DNA of 64,000 nucleotides from Aureimonas ureilytica DSM 18598 = NBRC 106430 (GTDB taxonomy: Bacteria > Pseudomonadota > Alphaproteobacteria > Rhizobiales > Rhizobiaceae). This document shows positions 19,883 through 29,116 of this stretch, piece after piece. The stretch is taken from NCBI RefSeq assembly GCF_000382705.1, contig NZ_ARQE01000008.1, forward strand, positions 152,919 through 216,918, in the 5' to 3' direction. The position numbers and the translations under genes were made by a program. Positions within the stretch are counted from its first letter, which is position 1. The number at the start of each line of letters is the position of its first letter. The notes below the pieces were generated by a model. It ran no database searches and was not told the DNA's origin. It saw only the letters and a program-made list of their open reading frames with translations.

Positions 19883-19899
19883 CGCATCTCTCGGATGCG
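19883..19899. promoter_or_regulatory. Candidate lux box between luxI and luxR
   Basis: CGCATC-TCTCG-GATGCG is a perfect 6-5-6 inverted repeat of 17 bp. It lies 10 bp upstream of the luxI start codon and 37 bp upstream of luxR. Position and symmetry fit a LuxR-binding site, although closeness to the luxI start would put it in the leader or over the promoter. A small CTAGCC-TTCG-GGTTAG hairpin (19905-19920) lies on the luxR side. Confidence 0.5.
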
Positions 19900-19935
19900 T
19901 GGATCTAGCCTTCGGGTTAGAGCAGAGGGCATCGC

Positions 19936-20736
19936 ATGAACGGGGGAGAAACTTTGGAGACGGAGGAGATGCTGGCCGCGATCGAGACGGCGGACACCAT
20001 CGCGGACCTGACGGCGCTGCTGCAGCGCTTCGTGGAGGCGCACGGCTTCTCCGGCTTTTCCTTCATGGATGCGGGCTCGGTTCTCCAGAGCGTGCCCTTC
20101 TTCGTGGGAACGTCGGGCGCGGCCTGGGAGGAGGAATACCGCTCCAACCGCTTCTTCCAGTTCGACCCCTGCGTCGATCAGGCGCGCCGCACGAACCGCC
20201 CCTTTCTCTGGAGCGACATCACGCTGCCGGCCAAGGCTGGCGGGCGCAAGTCCGGCGCGCTGCGGACCATGGAAGCGGCGCGCGACCACCATTTCACCAA
20301 TGGCGTGACGATCCCCTACCATTTCACCGACCATCTCGGCCGGGTCTTCTCCAGCTCCAGCGTCTTCTTCTGGAAGAGCCGGCGGGAGGAGCTCGTGGCC
20401 CTGTTCGCGCGCCCGCGCATCCGGCACGACCTGCATCTCGTCATGCTCTACTGGTCGCAGCGGATGATGGACGTGACGGCGCGCGAGCGCGCCCAGCCCC
20501 AGCGCTTTCTGGACGAGGACGGCAATCCCCTCGTGGAGGTGAACCTCACCGACCGCGAGCGCGACGTGCTCGCCTGGGCGGCCAATGGCAAGACCGTGCC
20601 GGAAACGGCGATCATCCTCTCCGTCTCGGAAGAAACCGTGGGCACCCATATGCGCAACGCCATGCGCAAGCTCGGCTCCGAAACCAAGACGCATGCCGTG
20701 GTGAAGGCGATCTATCTCAATCTCATCAATCTCTGA
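19936..20736 (+). CDS. luxR: LuxR-family autoinducer-binding transcriptional regulator
   Basis: A 266-residue LuxR-type regulator. The six conserved autoinducer-pocket residues of the family are present: Trp64, Tyr68, Asp77, Pro78, Trp92 and Gly123. The C-terminal GerE helix-turn-helix spans about 198-262, with LTDRERDVLAWAANGKT and the recognition helix in SEETVGTHMRNAMRKLGS. The start is ATG 19936 with AGAGGG upstream. It is divergent from luxI and should bind its acyl-homoserine lactone, then act at the inverted repeat between the genes. A pocket with all six residues argues for real AHL binding rather than a plant-signal-responsive LuxR solo. Confidence 0.93.
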   Translation: MNGGETLETEEMLAAIETADTIADLTALLQRFVEAHGFSGFSFMDAGSVLQSVPFFVGTSGAAWEEEYRSNRFFQFDPCVDQARRTNRPFLWSDITLPAKAGGRKSGALRTMEAARDHHFTNGVTIPYHFTDHLGRVFSSSSVFFWKSRREELVALFARPRIRHDLHLVMLYWSQRMMDVTARERAQPQRFLDEDGNPLVEVNLTDRERDVLAWAANGKTVPETAIILSVSEETVGTHMRNAMRKLGSETKTHAVVKAIYLNLINL

Positions 20737-20829
20737 GCGATGCGCTTCACTCTGCGGCATTTGCCCGCATGGTCGGCTGACAAGCCCCGGCCGCGCCGAT
20801 ACGATCGCGCAAACATTCGGGGAATCAGC

Positions 20830-22512
20830 ATGATCAGACGCTTCCTTGCATCCACGGCCCTGGTGCTCGCCCTCGGTCTGCCCGGATACGCCCAGTCTCT
20901 CGCCCCCGAGCCCGCGCCCGCCGGAACCCTCGAAGGCGCGGCCGCCCTGCGCACGTCCTTCGCCGCCTATCTCACCGAGATCCCGTTCGAGCAGGGCCTT
21001 CTGCGGATCGAGCCCGATCCCGCCGGACAGCGCATCACCCTTTCGCCCCAGAGCTTCCTGAGCGGGATCGCGGGCTTCCCGGTCCAGTTCGCCCCGCTTG
21101 CCATCGTCGTCAGCGAGCGGTCGGACGGCAATTGGAACGTCTTCTCGCGCGATCCGATCGTGATCTCCACGACGGGAGAGATCGAAGGGGAGATGACGCA
21201 TTTCCGATACGATCAGGCGACCCAGCTGACGAAGGGCGTGTATTCGCCCGCGCTCGCCGCCTTCACGCAGGCGGAGGGCACCGCCGAGCGGATCACCAAC
21301 GTCCAGGAAGACGCGACCACCCGCTCCAAGGCCGAGATCGGCAAGGCCACCGTGGAGATGACCGGGCGTCCGGGTGCGACCGGAGGCGTCGATATCGACA
21401 TTCGCCAGACCTATGACGACTGGCGCCAGACCAGCGCCTTCACGCCGCCCCGTCCGGGCGAGGAGACCGGGGAGACCGGGGAGAGCGGGTCCGATCCGGG
21501 CACGGTGCCCGAAAGCGCGCCCGAGCCGATCGAAATCGCGATGGCGGCGCGCACGATCGAGGCGAGCGCCGCGCTCCGGGACGGGCGCACGGTCGCGATC
21601 CGCGATCTCTACGCCCTGGCGGTCCAGCATACCGGCGAGTTGGCGACCGACCCGAAAACGGCGCTCGCCGGCCCCCTCGGCGCCCAGTTGAAGGATGCGA
21701 TCGGCAAGGTCCTGCCGCTCTGGGCCTCGCTCAGCGGCGAGGCGACCGCGCGCGACGTGACGCTCTCCTCGCTCTATGGCGAATTCCTCTTTTCCGAGGG
21801 GCGCCACGCGATGCGCTTCACCGGGATCGAGGACAATGCCGGCTTCGACATGGACGTGAGCGTCAAAGGCATGCGCGCGACGAGCCCGCTCATGCCCGCC
21901 TGGGCGGCGAGCCTCGTACCGGAGGACATGGATATCGGCTTCGCCATGTCGGGGGCCGATCTGAAGACGCCGGCTTCGATCGCCCTCGCCGAGGCCGACT
22001 TCACGCAGGACCCGCCGCTCTCGCCCGAAGCGCAGGCGCGCGTTTCGGCCGCCTTCGATCCGACACGGATCGTGCTCCAGCTGAAGCCGAGCCGCCTTCG
22101 CTCGGCCGATCTCGACATCACCGCCAGCGGCGACTTCGCCTTCCGCGACGGCGCGCCGTCCGCCAACGTCACGCTGGAAGCGGCCGGGCTCGACAAGGTG
22201 ATCGGCAAGCTCCAGAGCGCGGCGCAGAGCGAGCCCGATCTGCATCAGACCGTGGGCATGCTGCAATTCGCCAAGGGTTTCGGGCGCGCCAAGGGCGAGG
22301 ACCGGATGGAATGGATCGTCGCGGCCGCGGCCGACGGATCGGTCACGGTCAACGGCACGATGGTGAAGGGACCGGACCCGGTGGCGGAACCCGGCGACGA
22401 CGAGGATGTGACGCCGGGCGACGAGCCGGAGAATGGCGACACGCAGGACGGTGAAACCCAGGACGGCGACACGCAGGACGGCGACACGGGCGCCACGCAG
22501 AGCGACCTTTGA
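20830..22512 (+). CDS. Exported protein of unknown function with acidic repeat tail
   Basis: A 560-residue protein with a Sec signal peptide (MIRRFLASTALVLALGLPGYA, cut after AQ-like Ala). Two beta-rich halves are separated by a Gly/Glu/Pro linker at about residues 215-235, and the overall look resembles periplasmic proteins that hold lipidic ligands, but no family is recognised with confidence. The last ~35 residues are an acidic repeat tail (units of the form GDTQDGETQD). The tail repeats are mirrored in the DNA as short near-tandem units. The start is ATG 20830 with GGGGAAT upstream; an in-frame ATG at 20740 would disrupt the signal peptide. It follows luxR by 93 bp on the same strand and may or may not be co-transcribed. 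Confidence 0.75.
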   Translation: MIRRFLASTALVLALGLPGYAQSLAPEPAPAGTLEGAAALRTSFAAYLTEIPFEQGLLRIEPDPAGQRITLSPQSFLSGIAGFPVQFAPLAIVVSERSDGNWNVFSRDPIVISTTGEIEGEMTHFRYDQATQLTKGVYSPALAAFTQAEGTAERITNVQEDATTRSKAEIGKATVEMTGRPGATGGVDIDIRQTYDDWRQTSAFTPPRPGEETGETGESGSDPGTVPESAPEPIEIAMAARTIEASAALRDGRTVAIRDLYALAVQHTGELATDPKTALAGPLGAQLKDAIGKVLPLWASLSGEATARDVTLSSLYGEFLFSEGRHAMRFTGIEDNAGFDMDVSVKGMRATSPLMPAWAASLVPEDMDIGFAMSGADLKTPASIALAEADFTQDPPLSPEAQARVSAAFDPTRIVLQLKPSRLRSADLDITASGDFAFRDGAPSANVTLEAAGLDKVIGKLQSAAQSEPDLHQTVGMLQFAKGFGRAKGEDRMEWIVAAAADGSVTVNGTMVKGPDPVAEPGDDEDVTPGDEPENGDTQDGETQDGDTQDGDTGATQSDL

Positions 22513-22546
22513 GCCGTCCCGAAAGCGGCCGTACGGGCCCGCGCGC

Positions 22547-24937
22547 CTACCACCAGCCCGGCGGAACGGCGCGGGCGGGCGGCACCTGGGAGCGGCGCGG
22601 CTGACGCGAGCCCGGCGGCCAGGCGAGGCCGCCATGGAAGGGCGCGCCGCGCGCGAGCTGCGGATTGTGGAACGGGTCCGCCGCCGCGATCCCCGGCCAG
22701 CGCGCGAGCATGGCCCGCGCCTCGCGCGCGCTGTCCCCGCGCGGCGCGGGCATCGCCCGGTCGGCCAGAAGCACGGCGTCGGGCGTGACGAGCACGCGGC
22801 GCCCGAAGGCCTGAAGCTTCAACGCGTAGTCATGCACGCCGAAATGATGGGGAAACAAGAGCGCGTCGAAGCCGCCGAGCGCCAGGAATTCCGACCGGCG
22901 CGTCAGGAAACCCTGCCAGCCGAGGCCTGACACCTGACGCGCGGTGACGAGCGCGTCGCCATAGGCGGGGTCGCCGCCTTCCAGCCCCCCGAAGGGCGAG
23001 AGCGAGACCCCGAGCGGCGACAGGAGGCGGCCCGCCTCGACCACCGCGCCGTCGGCGTTTCGCACCACCGGCGCGACGGCGCCCATGTCGGCTTCCCGCA
23101 GCCGGGCGACGAGATCCTCCAGCCAATCCGGCGTTGCCGGGCGCAGCCGCGCGTCCACGAAGCAGAGCGCATCGGCGCGCACCGCGTCGGCGGCCGCATT
23201 CAGCCTTGCCGCCCGGGAGCGGCCGGACCCGCTCTGGAAGACTTCCACGCCGTCGAGCCGCAGCGCTTCGCGCAAGGCGGGGTCGAGAACCGGGGCGCTG
23301 ACGAAGAGCGAGACCGAGCCCGCCGCGCGGGCGGGGCGCAGCGCCTCGGCCGCCTCGCGGAGCGCGAGCGTCGGATCGTCGGCGTCGAGAATGAGGGCGA
23401 CGCTCGGCGTCGCGCCCTTTCGGCGCACGCGCACGGCCGGCAGGGTCGCGGCGGGGCGCGGCCTTATATCGGCCTCGATGCCGCGCGCGCGCAGATGCGC
23501 GGCGACCTCGGCCTGCATCGCCTCGGCTTCGGCCTTGGCGGCCGGCCAGGGTGAGACGGCGGCAAAGCCCGGGACATGCAGCATCCGGCCGAGCCGATGA
23601 TGCCCGGCCTCGACGGCACTCACGAACAGGCGGTGGAGGCTCGCGACCCCACGCTCCAGCGCCTCGCAGGCCTCGCTCCGGCGCATCAGGAAGGCGCGGT
23701 CCGGCCCGGATTGTTCCAGAAAGCGCTCATAGTCGAAGGCCGGGAAGGCAAGCGGCTGCAGCGCGCCGTCGTCGCCCTGCAGGAGAAGATCCCCATAGGC
23801 GAGCGACGCGCCCGCATCCGCGTCGAGAGCCGCAACGAGGCGGGCGAGCGCGCCCGGCCGCAACCGGACGCCGGCTCGCAGCCAAAGGACGAAATCGCAT
23901 TCGGCCGCGTCGCCTTCCAGAAACAGGCGCGCGGCGGCCGGGTCGAAGCTCGCCGGCCCGCCACTCGGCGGCAGGATCGCCGCCGCCGCGCCGGCTCGCT
24001 CCTCGCCGAGCGAGGCAAGGCTCGCGTCGCCATCGCCGAGGCCGACGGCCAGAAGCGCGAGCCGGCCGGGCTCGGGCGGTGCGAGCCGGGCTTCAGCGAA
24101 GCGCGCGTCCCAGGCCTCGAACGCGCCGAAGGGCACCTGATCGGGCAGAAGCGCGTCGAAAAACGCGCCGCGCGGCGCGTCGGCTTCAGCCTCCGCGCGC
24201 GCCGCGAGATCGAGCGCCAGCCCGTCGGGAAAGGCAAGGATCGTCAGCGCGCCGCCGGGCAGGGGCTTGCCGTCCACGGTGACGTCGATCTCGCGCGGGC
24301 GCCCGTCCGCAAGCAGGCGCGGCAGGGTGAGGCGAAAGCCGGCGACCGGACGTTCCGTGTCCCCGGCCGCCACCATGCGCCAGCGGTCGGCGAAGGCGCG
24401 CGCGACTGGCGCGCCCTCCGCCCAGGCTTCAACGGTGCGCGTTCGCCCTGGCTCTCCGGCCGCCTCCACCCAGCCGCTGAGAGACAGGCCGCCGCGCCAT
24501 TCCACCTGCGCCGAAGGCGCGCCCGTGGCGGCCAGCGGCGCGTCGCCCGCGAGCGCGATCGGCGGGGCGAGCGCGAGGTCGAGATTGGCGAGCCGCAGTT
24601 CGGCGCGGGTAAGGCCGGGGAGCGCCGCCGCGTCGAGCGCGAAGCGGAAGCCGTGGCATCCGTCGCCAAGCCCCGTCGCCAGAGCTTCGCGGTCGAACAG
24701 GGCGGCGCGGGCGAGCGCCGTCGGGTAGCCGTCGAGGAGGAGTTCGACGACAAGCCGGCGCTCCGGGTCCGCCGGGTCGATCGCATAGCCTTCCAAGAGG
24801 GTTTCGCCGCTGCGCACGAAGCGCACGCGCAGCGCCGTGTCGCCGGTCTCGGTGCGCGCCGGTGGGTCGTCACGTCGGCGGCGACGGGACGCCACCAAGG
24901 AGCCAATCGACGAGGGCGAGGGCGTTGTCTCGGTCAC
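22547..24937 (-). CDS. Large glycosyltransferase (GT2-like) with two N-terminal GW/GF modules
   Basis: About 796 residues. Two copies of a ~95-residue module (about residues 39-130 and 143-240) show the pattern L-x-G-W/Y, then V-x-x-x-x-x-G, then GDG-x-x-GFRF or GFRL. The C-terminal third (about 505-740) looks like a GT-A/GT2 fold, with SRAARLNAAADAVRADALCF-like nucleotide-binding and acidic VDARLRP positions, and FDALLFPHHFGVHDYALKLQ in the acceptor region. A middle domain (about 265-480) resembles a second, degenerate sugar-transferase-like fold. The frame starts with GTG at 24937, overlapping the preceding transferase gene by 68 nt; the exact start is uncertain because no clear ribosome-binding site is seen. 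It is cytoplasmic and probably builds a surface glycan. The substrate is unknown. Confidence 0.75.
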   Translation of the reverse strand: MTETTPSPSSIGSLVASRRRRRDDPPARTETGDTALRVRFVRSGETLLEGYAIDPADPERRLVVELLLDGYPTALARAALFDREALATGLGDGCHGFRFALDAAALPGLTRAELRLANLDLALAPPIALAGDAPLAATGAPSAQVEWRGGLSLSGWVEAAGEPGRTRTVEAWAEGAPVARAFADRWRMVAAGDTERPVAGFRLTLPRLLADGRPREIDVTVDGKPLPGGALTILAFPDGLALDLAARAEAEADAPRGAFFDALLPDQVPFGAFEAWDARFAEARLAPPEPGRLALLAVGLGDGDASLASLGEERAGAAAAILPPSGGPASFDPAAARLFLEGDAAECDFVLWLRAGVRLRPGALARLVAALDADAGASLAYGDLLLQGDDGALQPLAFPAFDYERFLEQSGPDRAFLMRRSEACEALERGVASLHRLFVSAVEAGHHRLGRMLHVPGFAAVSPWPAAKAEAEAMQAEVAAHLRARGIEADIRPRPAATLPAVRVRRKGATPSVALILDADDPTLALREAAEALRPARAAGSVSLFVSAPVLDPALREALRLDGVEVFQSGSGRSRAARLNAAADAVRADALCFVDARLRPATPDWLEDLVARLREADMGAVAPVVRNADGAVVEAGRLLSPLGVSLSPFGGLEGGDPAYGDALVTARQVSGLGWQGFLTRRSEFLALGGFDALLFPHHFGVHDYALKLQAFGRRVLVTPDAVLLADRAMPAPRGDSAREARAMLARWPGIAAADPFHNPQLARGAPFHGGLAWPPGSRQPRRSQVPPARAVPPGWW

Positions 24938-27365
24938 GGGCGAAGGAATCCAGATGCAAATGGGGGGAAGGGGCGTCGGGCCGGCCGGCCGGGTCGGCGG
25001 CGGCCATGGTCAGGCCAGTCTCGGCCGCGAGCCGATCGAGTTGCCCGAGGCCGGGCGTGCCGGGCGACAGGCAGAGCGCGCCGAGCTGAAGATGGCGCAC
25101 GAGGGGTCCGAGTTCGCCGGGCGCGACGCGCCCCGTCATGAAGACGTTGCCGAGGCCGAACGCGGCCGCATCGTCCATCGTCGCGCCGAGAACCATGATC
25201 CGGTGGCCCGGCGCGCGCGCGCGAAGGCGGCCCGACAGGGCGCGCAGGAACCGCTCCGCCCGAGGGCTGGGCGCGGGGAGGAGCAGCCCGAGCGGCGGAG
25301 AAGGGGCCGCGCGCGGGGGGAGGATGGACGGCTCGTTCGCCAAGAGTTCGACCGGGCAGGGGGCCGCCCTTTGTCGAAGCAGCGCTTCGGTGCCACGATC
25401 CGCCGCGAGGACGCGCCGCAGAAGCCCGACTTTCGGCTCGTCGCCTTCGATCCAGGCTTCCACCGCCGCCGCGCCCTCGACCAGCGCGTCCAGCGGCGCG
25501 CCGAGTTCGGCGAGCCGCGCCCAAAGCGCGGCGGGCGGCGGGGCGCCGACGCATTCGATCGAACGTGGCGCGAGGTCGGACAGAGCGGCGAAGCCGGCGT
25601 CGGCAGCCTCGGCCACGAAGGCGAGCGACTGGGGCGCGCTCGCGCGCTCGGTGGCGTGCAGGCGAAGATGCGTTGTCCCGTCCGAACGGCGCCATTCGAG
25701 CGCGAGGCCTGTTTCGCCCTCGCGGCGGAGGCGAAACAGGCGCTCTTCGGCGAGCGGATCGCCGGCCGCGAACACGAGGAGAGGCGCGCCGGATGGGGCA
25801 GGCAGTGCCGCCTCGATCAGGCCGCGCGCCGCGCGCAGCGGATCGGCGGCGGCGAAGGCCGAGGCTTCCGGTCGATGGGCGGGAAAGCGACGGTCGGCAA
25901 GGCGGCGGTTCTTTGCCAGGAGCGCCGTGCGCTCGGCCGAGAAGGACCGACCGCCCCCATGCGGAACGAAGACGCCCGGCGCCGCGACGTTGCGAAACCC
26001 CGCCGCGCGCACGCGCAGGCAGAGGTCGAGATCCTCGAAATAGCCCCGGCCGAACAGGCTCGTCACCCGCCGCACCGCGCGGCGCGCGTCGTGGCGCAGG
26101 AACAGGGCAAAGCCGGTGCCGGTCGGCAGATCGATCGCCGCGCTGCCATGCGCCTTCGCGGCGGCGGCATCGATCCGGCGCGCCTCGTCCACGGTCGGCA
26201 GCGGCGCGCGATCGACGCGCGCTGGAAAGCTCGCAAGCTCGCCCGCGTTGGAGAAGGGCGTCACCGTCCCGATCCCGGCCTCGGAATAGGCGACGTCGGC
26301 AAGCCGCGCGAGCGCGCCGGGCGGGAGCACGGCGTCGCTGTTGAGGATCAGGACGTCCTCGTCCTCGCGGAGGCTTTCGAGCCCCCGATTGACGGCGCCG
26401 GCAAAGCCGAGATTGCTCTCGTTGCGCAGGAGATCGACGAGACCGCGCCCGGCCAGCGCGTCGAGAAGCAGGCGCAGGCGACGGTTGGGCGAGGCATCGT
26501 CCACCACGAGCACCCGCACGGGCGCCCCGCCGGCCTCGGCTTTCGCGGCGACCGCCGCGCGCAGGCAATCCTGCGTCGCCTCGAAATCCTCGTAGACGGG
26601 GATCAGCACCACGATGTCGCGCCGGTCCGGCGTCGTCTCGGGCGCGCGCGACGCGGCATTTGACAGGGCGGCCCCGGAGCGCGGCCAGAGCGCCCCTTGC
26701 GCCAGGGGCTCGGCCTCGCCCGCGCGTTCCAGCTTGAAGCCCTGCACCGTGGCGGAAACCGGACAATCGACATAGGCGCCGCGCGCGCCGGGCGGCGCCA
26801 GCGGAAAGCCGGGCTCGGCGGCAAGCGCGTGACGCGCCGCCCCATCCGCGTCGCTCAACACCAGATCGAGCCGATCGCTCTCGCCCGTCCAGGCCACCCA
26901 GCCGAGGAGCCGACCGTCCAGCGGATCGAGCCGCGCGAAGGCGGGCGATCCGCCTGCAAAGAGGCGACGCAGGGCAAGGCGCAGGAGATCGTGCGCGCTG
27001 GCCGTCTGCGCCACGAGAAGGGCCGGATCGGGCAAGTCCGCGCCCGCGTTCGACAATTGCAGGGCGGCGAGCGCGGTGAGCGGATCGGCCGGATCGGCGG
27101 CGAAGGCGCGCGCGAGATCGGCGGTGGCCTCGGCGCGCGCATCGAGAAACCACAGGGCGAGCGCCCGCAGCGCGAGGGCCGAGGCGGCCGGGGGCGAGGT
27201 CAGGCGGCAGCGCCGGTCCGCCAGCGCGAAAGCGTCGCGCGGCCGCCCCGAGGCGAGCGCCCGCGTCGCCGCGCCGACCAGCGCTTCGCCATGGGCCGCC
27301 GTGCCGGCCATGAGGCCGGGGCCGGACAATTCGACCTGATCCGAAAGGGAGGGCTCCTGCGACAT
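24870..27365 (-). CDS. Large glycosyltransferase with GT2 core and GT-B-like C-terminus
   Basis: About 831 residues. The N-terminus has TPR-like helical repeats (about 30-130), then a GW/GF-type module (about 140-215, with LDGRLLGWVAW). A complete GT2 domain (about 245-500) carries VLIPVYEDFEATQDCLR, DDASPN, an NSD acidic motif and GRGYFEDLDLCLR. The C-terminal ~300 residues resemble a GT4-like Rossmann domain with PSPRAERFLRALSGR and GRVAPGELGPLV. Two catalytic halves suggest a bifunctional polymerase-like enzyme. It is the first gene of a two-gene minus-strand unit with the 796-residue transferase. The ATG at 27365 has no good ribosome-binding site. It is divergent from the Hint-domain gene. 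Confidence 0.82.
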   Translation of the reverse strand: MSQEPSLSDQVELSGPGLMAGTAAHGEALVGAATRALASGRPRDAFALADRRCRLTSPPAASALALRALALWFLDARAEATADLARAFAADPADPLTALAALQLSNAGADLPDPALLVAQTASAHDLLRLALRRLFAGGSPAFARLDPLDGRLLGWVAWTGESDRLDLVLSDADGAARHALAAEPGFPLAPPGARGAYVDCPVSATVQGFKLERAGEAEPLAQGALWPRSGAALSNAASRAPETTPDRRDIVVLIPVYEDFEATQDCLRAAVAAKAEAGGAPVRVLVVDDASPNRRLRLLLDALAGRGLVDLLRNESNLGFAGAVNRGLESLREDEDVLILNSDAVLPPGALARLADVAYSEAGIGTVTPFSNAGELASFPARVDRAPLPTVDEARRIDAAAAKAHGSAAIDLPTGTGFALFLRHDARRAVRRVTSLFGRGYFEDLDLCLRVRAAGFRNVAAPGVFVPHGGGRSFSAERTALLAKNRRLADRRFPAHRPEASAFAAADPLRAARGLIEAALPAPSGAPLLVFAAGDPLAEERLFRLRREGETGLALEWRRSDGTTHLRLHATERASAPQSLAFVAEAADAGFAALSDLAPRSIECVGAPPPAALWARLAELGAPLDALVEGAAAVEAWIEGDEPKVGLLRRVLAADRGTEALLRQRAAPCPVELLANEPSILPPRAAPSPPLGLLLPAPSPRAERFLRALSGRLRARAPGHRIMVLGATMDDAAAFGLGNVFMTGRVAPGELGPLVRHLQLGALCLSPGTPGLGQLDRLAAETGLTMAAADPAGRPDAPSPHLHLDSFARDRDNALALVDWLLGGVPSPPT

Positions 27366-27519
27366 GCCGCATCATCGCAGGCTTGACTTTCCGAAGGCTG
27401 GTGTCGCCGCGCTTCGAGGGCGTTCACGCTTTGCTTGCCCTGTTCCCGGCTTCCGCTTGCGGGGGCGGACGGGGAAGCGCGATATTCGCCCTCTGAAACG
27501 AGCCGGCGGAGCCGCGTCC

Positions 27520-29103
27520 ATGAGCGAGAGTGACGAGACGAGCGCGGAAGGCCAAGGGGGCTCCGGCGGCAATAACGGCGGTGGCGGCGGCGCAGCGTCC
27601 TCGGCGGCCAATGTGGTGGTCGCCGGCGGCATGGCCACCACCGCCGGCATGAGCATGACCTCGCCCGTCGCGGCCGCAGCCGGCCCGAGCGCCAGCGCCG
27701 CGAAAAGCAGCGGCGGGGAAGGGAACGCCAAGGATTCCGGCGCTTCCAACGAGAATTCCGACAGCGGCACGAACGGCCAGCAGGATGGCGGCGGCGCGCA
27801 TTCCGGCGGCCTGGGCACGGCGGGCGGCGGAGTTCAGGGCGCGGGCGCCAAGGTCGCGGGGCCGGGCGCGGGCGCGTCCCATGGTCCGTCCGGTGCATCC
27901 GGCGGTTCGACGGGCGTCAGCGGCGCCTCCTCCGGCGGCTCGCGCGGAACCGGCACCACGACCACGGGGCGCAGCGAAGGGCGAGGAGCCGAATCCGGTG
28001 GCGGCCCCGAGGCCTCGGCGGCGAGCGCGGCGGGCGACGGCGGCGGCGCGGCGGCGTCCGGTGGGGGCGGCGGAGGCGAAGGCGGATCGGGCTCGGAAGG
28101 CGGCGGGTCCGGCGGTTCGGGGGGCTCCGGCGGGTCCGACGGATCGCATTCCGGCAATGCGGGCGGCGCCGGCGACACCGCCATGGGCGGCGCGACCGGC
28201 GGAGGCTCCGATGGGGCCGGCGGCACGGGCGGCGGGCTCGGCGCGGGGCCGGGGTCATCCACCGGCGGCGGGTCCACCTCCGGCGCGTCCGGGAGCGGGG
28301 GGTCGGGCGGCGACGGCGGCTCGACGGGCGGCGCGACGGGCGGCACTGGGGGAAGCTCCGGCGGCGGCTTCGGTTCGACCTCGTCCGGCGCGGGTGGCCT
28401 GTCCTCGGGCGGCCTGTCGTCCGGCAACGGGTTCGGCTCGTCCGGCAACACGTTCGGCACGAGTTCTCCGGGCGGACCGGAGGTTCAGGGCGCGAGCGTT
28501 TCGCCGGTCTGCTTCCGGCCGGGAACCGCGATCGCGACGCCGCGCGGCCCGGTCGCGGTGGAAAACCTGCAACCCGGCGATCTCGTCCTCACCACGGATG
28601 GGGACGCGCTGCCCGTTCTCTGGATCGGCCGGCAGACGCTCGATTCCAGCGAAGGCGATCCGCTCCGCGTGTTTCCGATCCGCGTGCGCGCCGGGGCGCT
28701 CGGCCCGCGCCTGCCGCTGCGCGACCTGTTCCTGTCGCCCGATCATGCGCTCGGCCTCGACGGCATTCTCGTTCATGCCGGGGCGCTGGTGGATGGCGAG
28801 GCGATCTCGCGCGAGGCGAACCCGCCGCGCGTGCTGGTTTATTACCATATCGAGCTGGAGCGCCACGCACTGGTTCTCGCCGAAGGCGTGCCGGCGGAAA
28901 GCTTCGTAGACAATCCCGAACAGCTCCTGTTCGACAATGGGGGGGAGCGCGACCGCGCGCTCGCTGGCCGCGCGCCTTGCGCAGAAATGACCCTGCCCCG
29001 CGCCAAGGCCGCCCGGCAGGTGCCCATGGCGATCCGCCACCGTCTGGCCGCCTGCGCCGCCCTCCTGCGGGCGGGTGACGAGACGGGCGTCGAAGCGGCC
29101 TGA
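27520..29103 (+). CDS. Gly/Ser-rich protein with C-terminal Hint domain
   Basis: About 527 residues. Residues 1-325 are a low-complexity Gly/Ser/Ala/Thr region of irregular G-G-S/G-A-S units, with no Cys and no signal peptide. A Hint_2-type domain follows, starting at Cys331 in VCFRPGTAIATPRGPVAVE. It continues with NLQPGDLVLTTDGDALPVLW, LSPDHAL (block B-like His) and YYHIELERHALVLAEGVPAE. Hint domains perform self-cleavage or thioester chemistry at the Cys. This domain lacks a C-terminal HN, so cleavage or transfer rather than splicing is expected. In alphaproteobacteria such proteins often travel through type I secretion; an exporter lies 23 kb away. The start is ATG 27520 with GGAG upstream. 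It is a likely secreted or surface protein. Confidence 0.85.
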   Translation: MSESDETSAEGQGGSGGNNGGGGGAASSAANVVVAGGMATTAGMSMTSPVAAAAGPSASAAKSSGGEGNAKDSGASNENSDSGTNGQQDGGGAHSGGLGTAGGGVQGAGAKVAGPGAGASHGPSGASGGSTGVSGASSGGSRGTGTTTTGRSEGRGAESGGGPEASAASAAGDGGGAAASGGGGGGEGGSGSEGGGSGGSGGSGGSDGSHSGNAGGAGDTAMGGATGGGSDGAGGTGGGLGAGPGSSTGGGSTSGASGSGGSGGDGGSTGGATGGTGGSSGGGFGSTSSGAGGLSSGGLSSGNGFGSSGNTFGTSSPGGPEVQGASVSPVCFRPGTAIATPRGPVAVENLQPGDLVLTTDGDALPVLWIGRQTLDSSEGDPLRVFPIRVRAGALGPRLPLRDLFLSPDHALGLDGILVHAGALVDGEAISREANPPRVLVYYHIELERHALVLAEGVPAESFVDNPEQLLFDNGGERDRALAGRAPCAEMTLPRAKAARQVPMAIRHRLAACAALLRAGDETGVEAA

Positions 29104-29116
29104 CGGACGGTTCGTC

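Noticed and set aside
19861-22635. 924-codon minus-strand frame antisense to luxR and the exported protein
   Set aside because: Would cover luxR and a signal-peptide gene; composition is typical of an antisense shadow.
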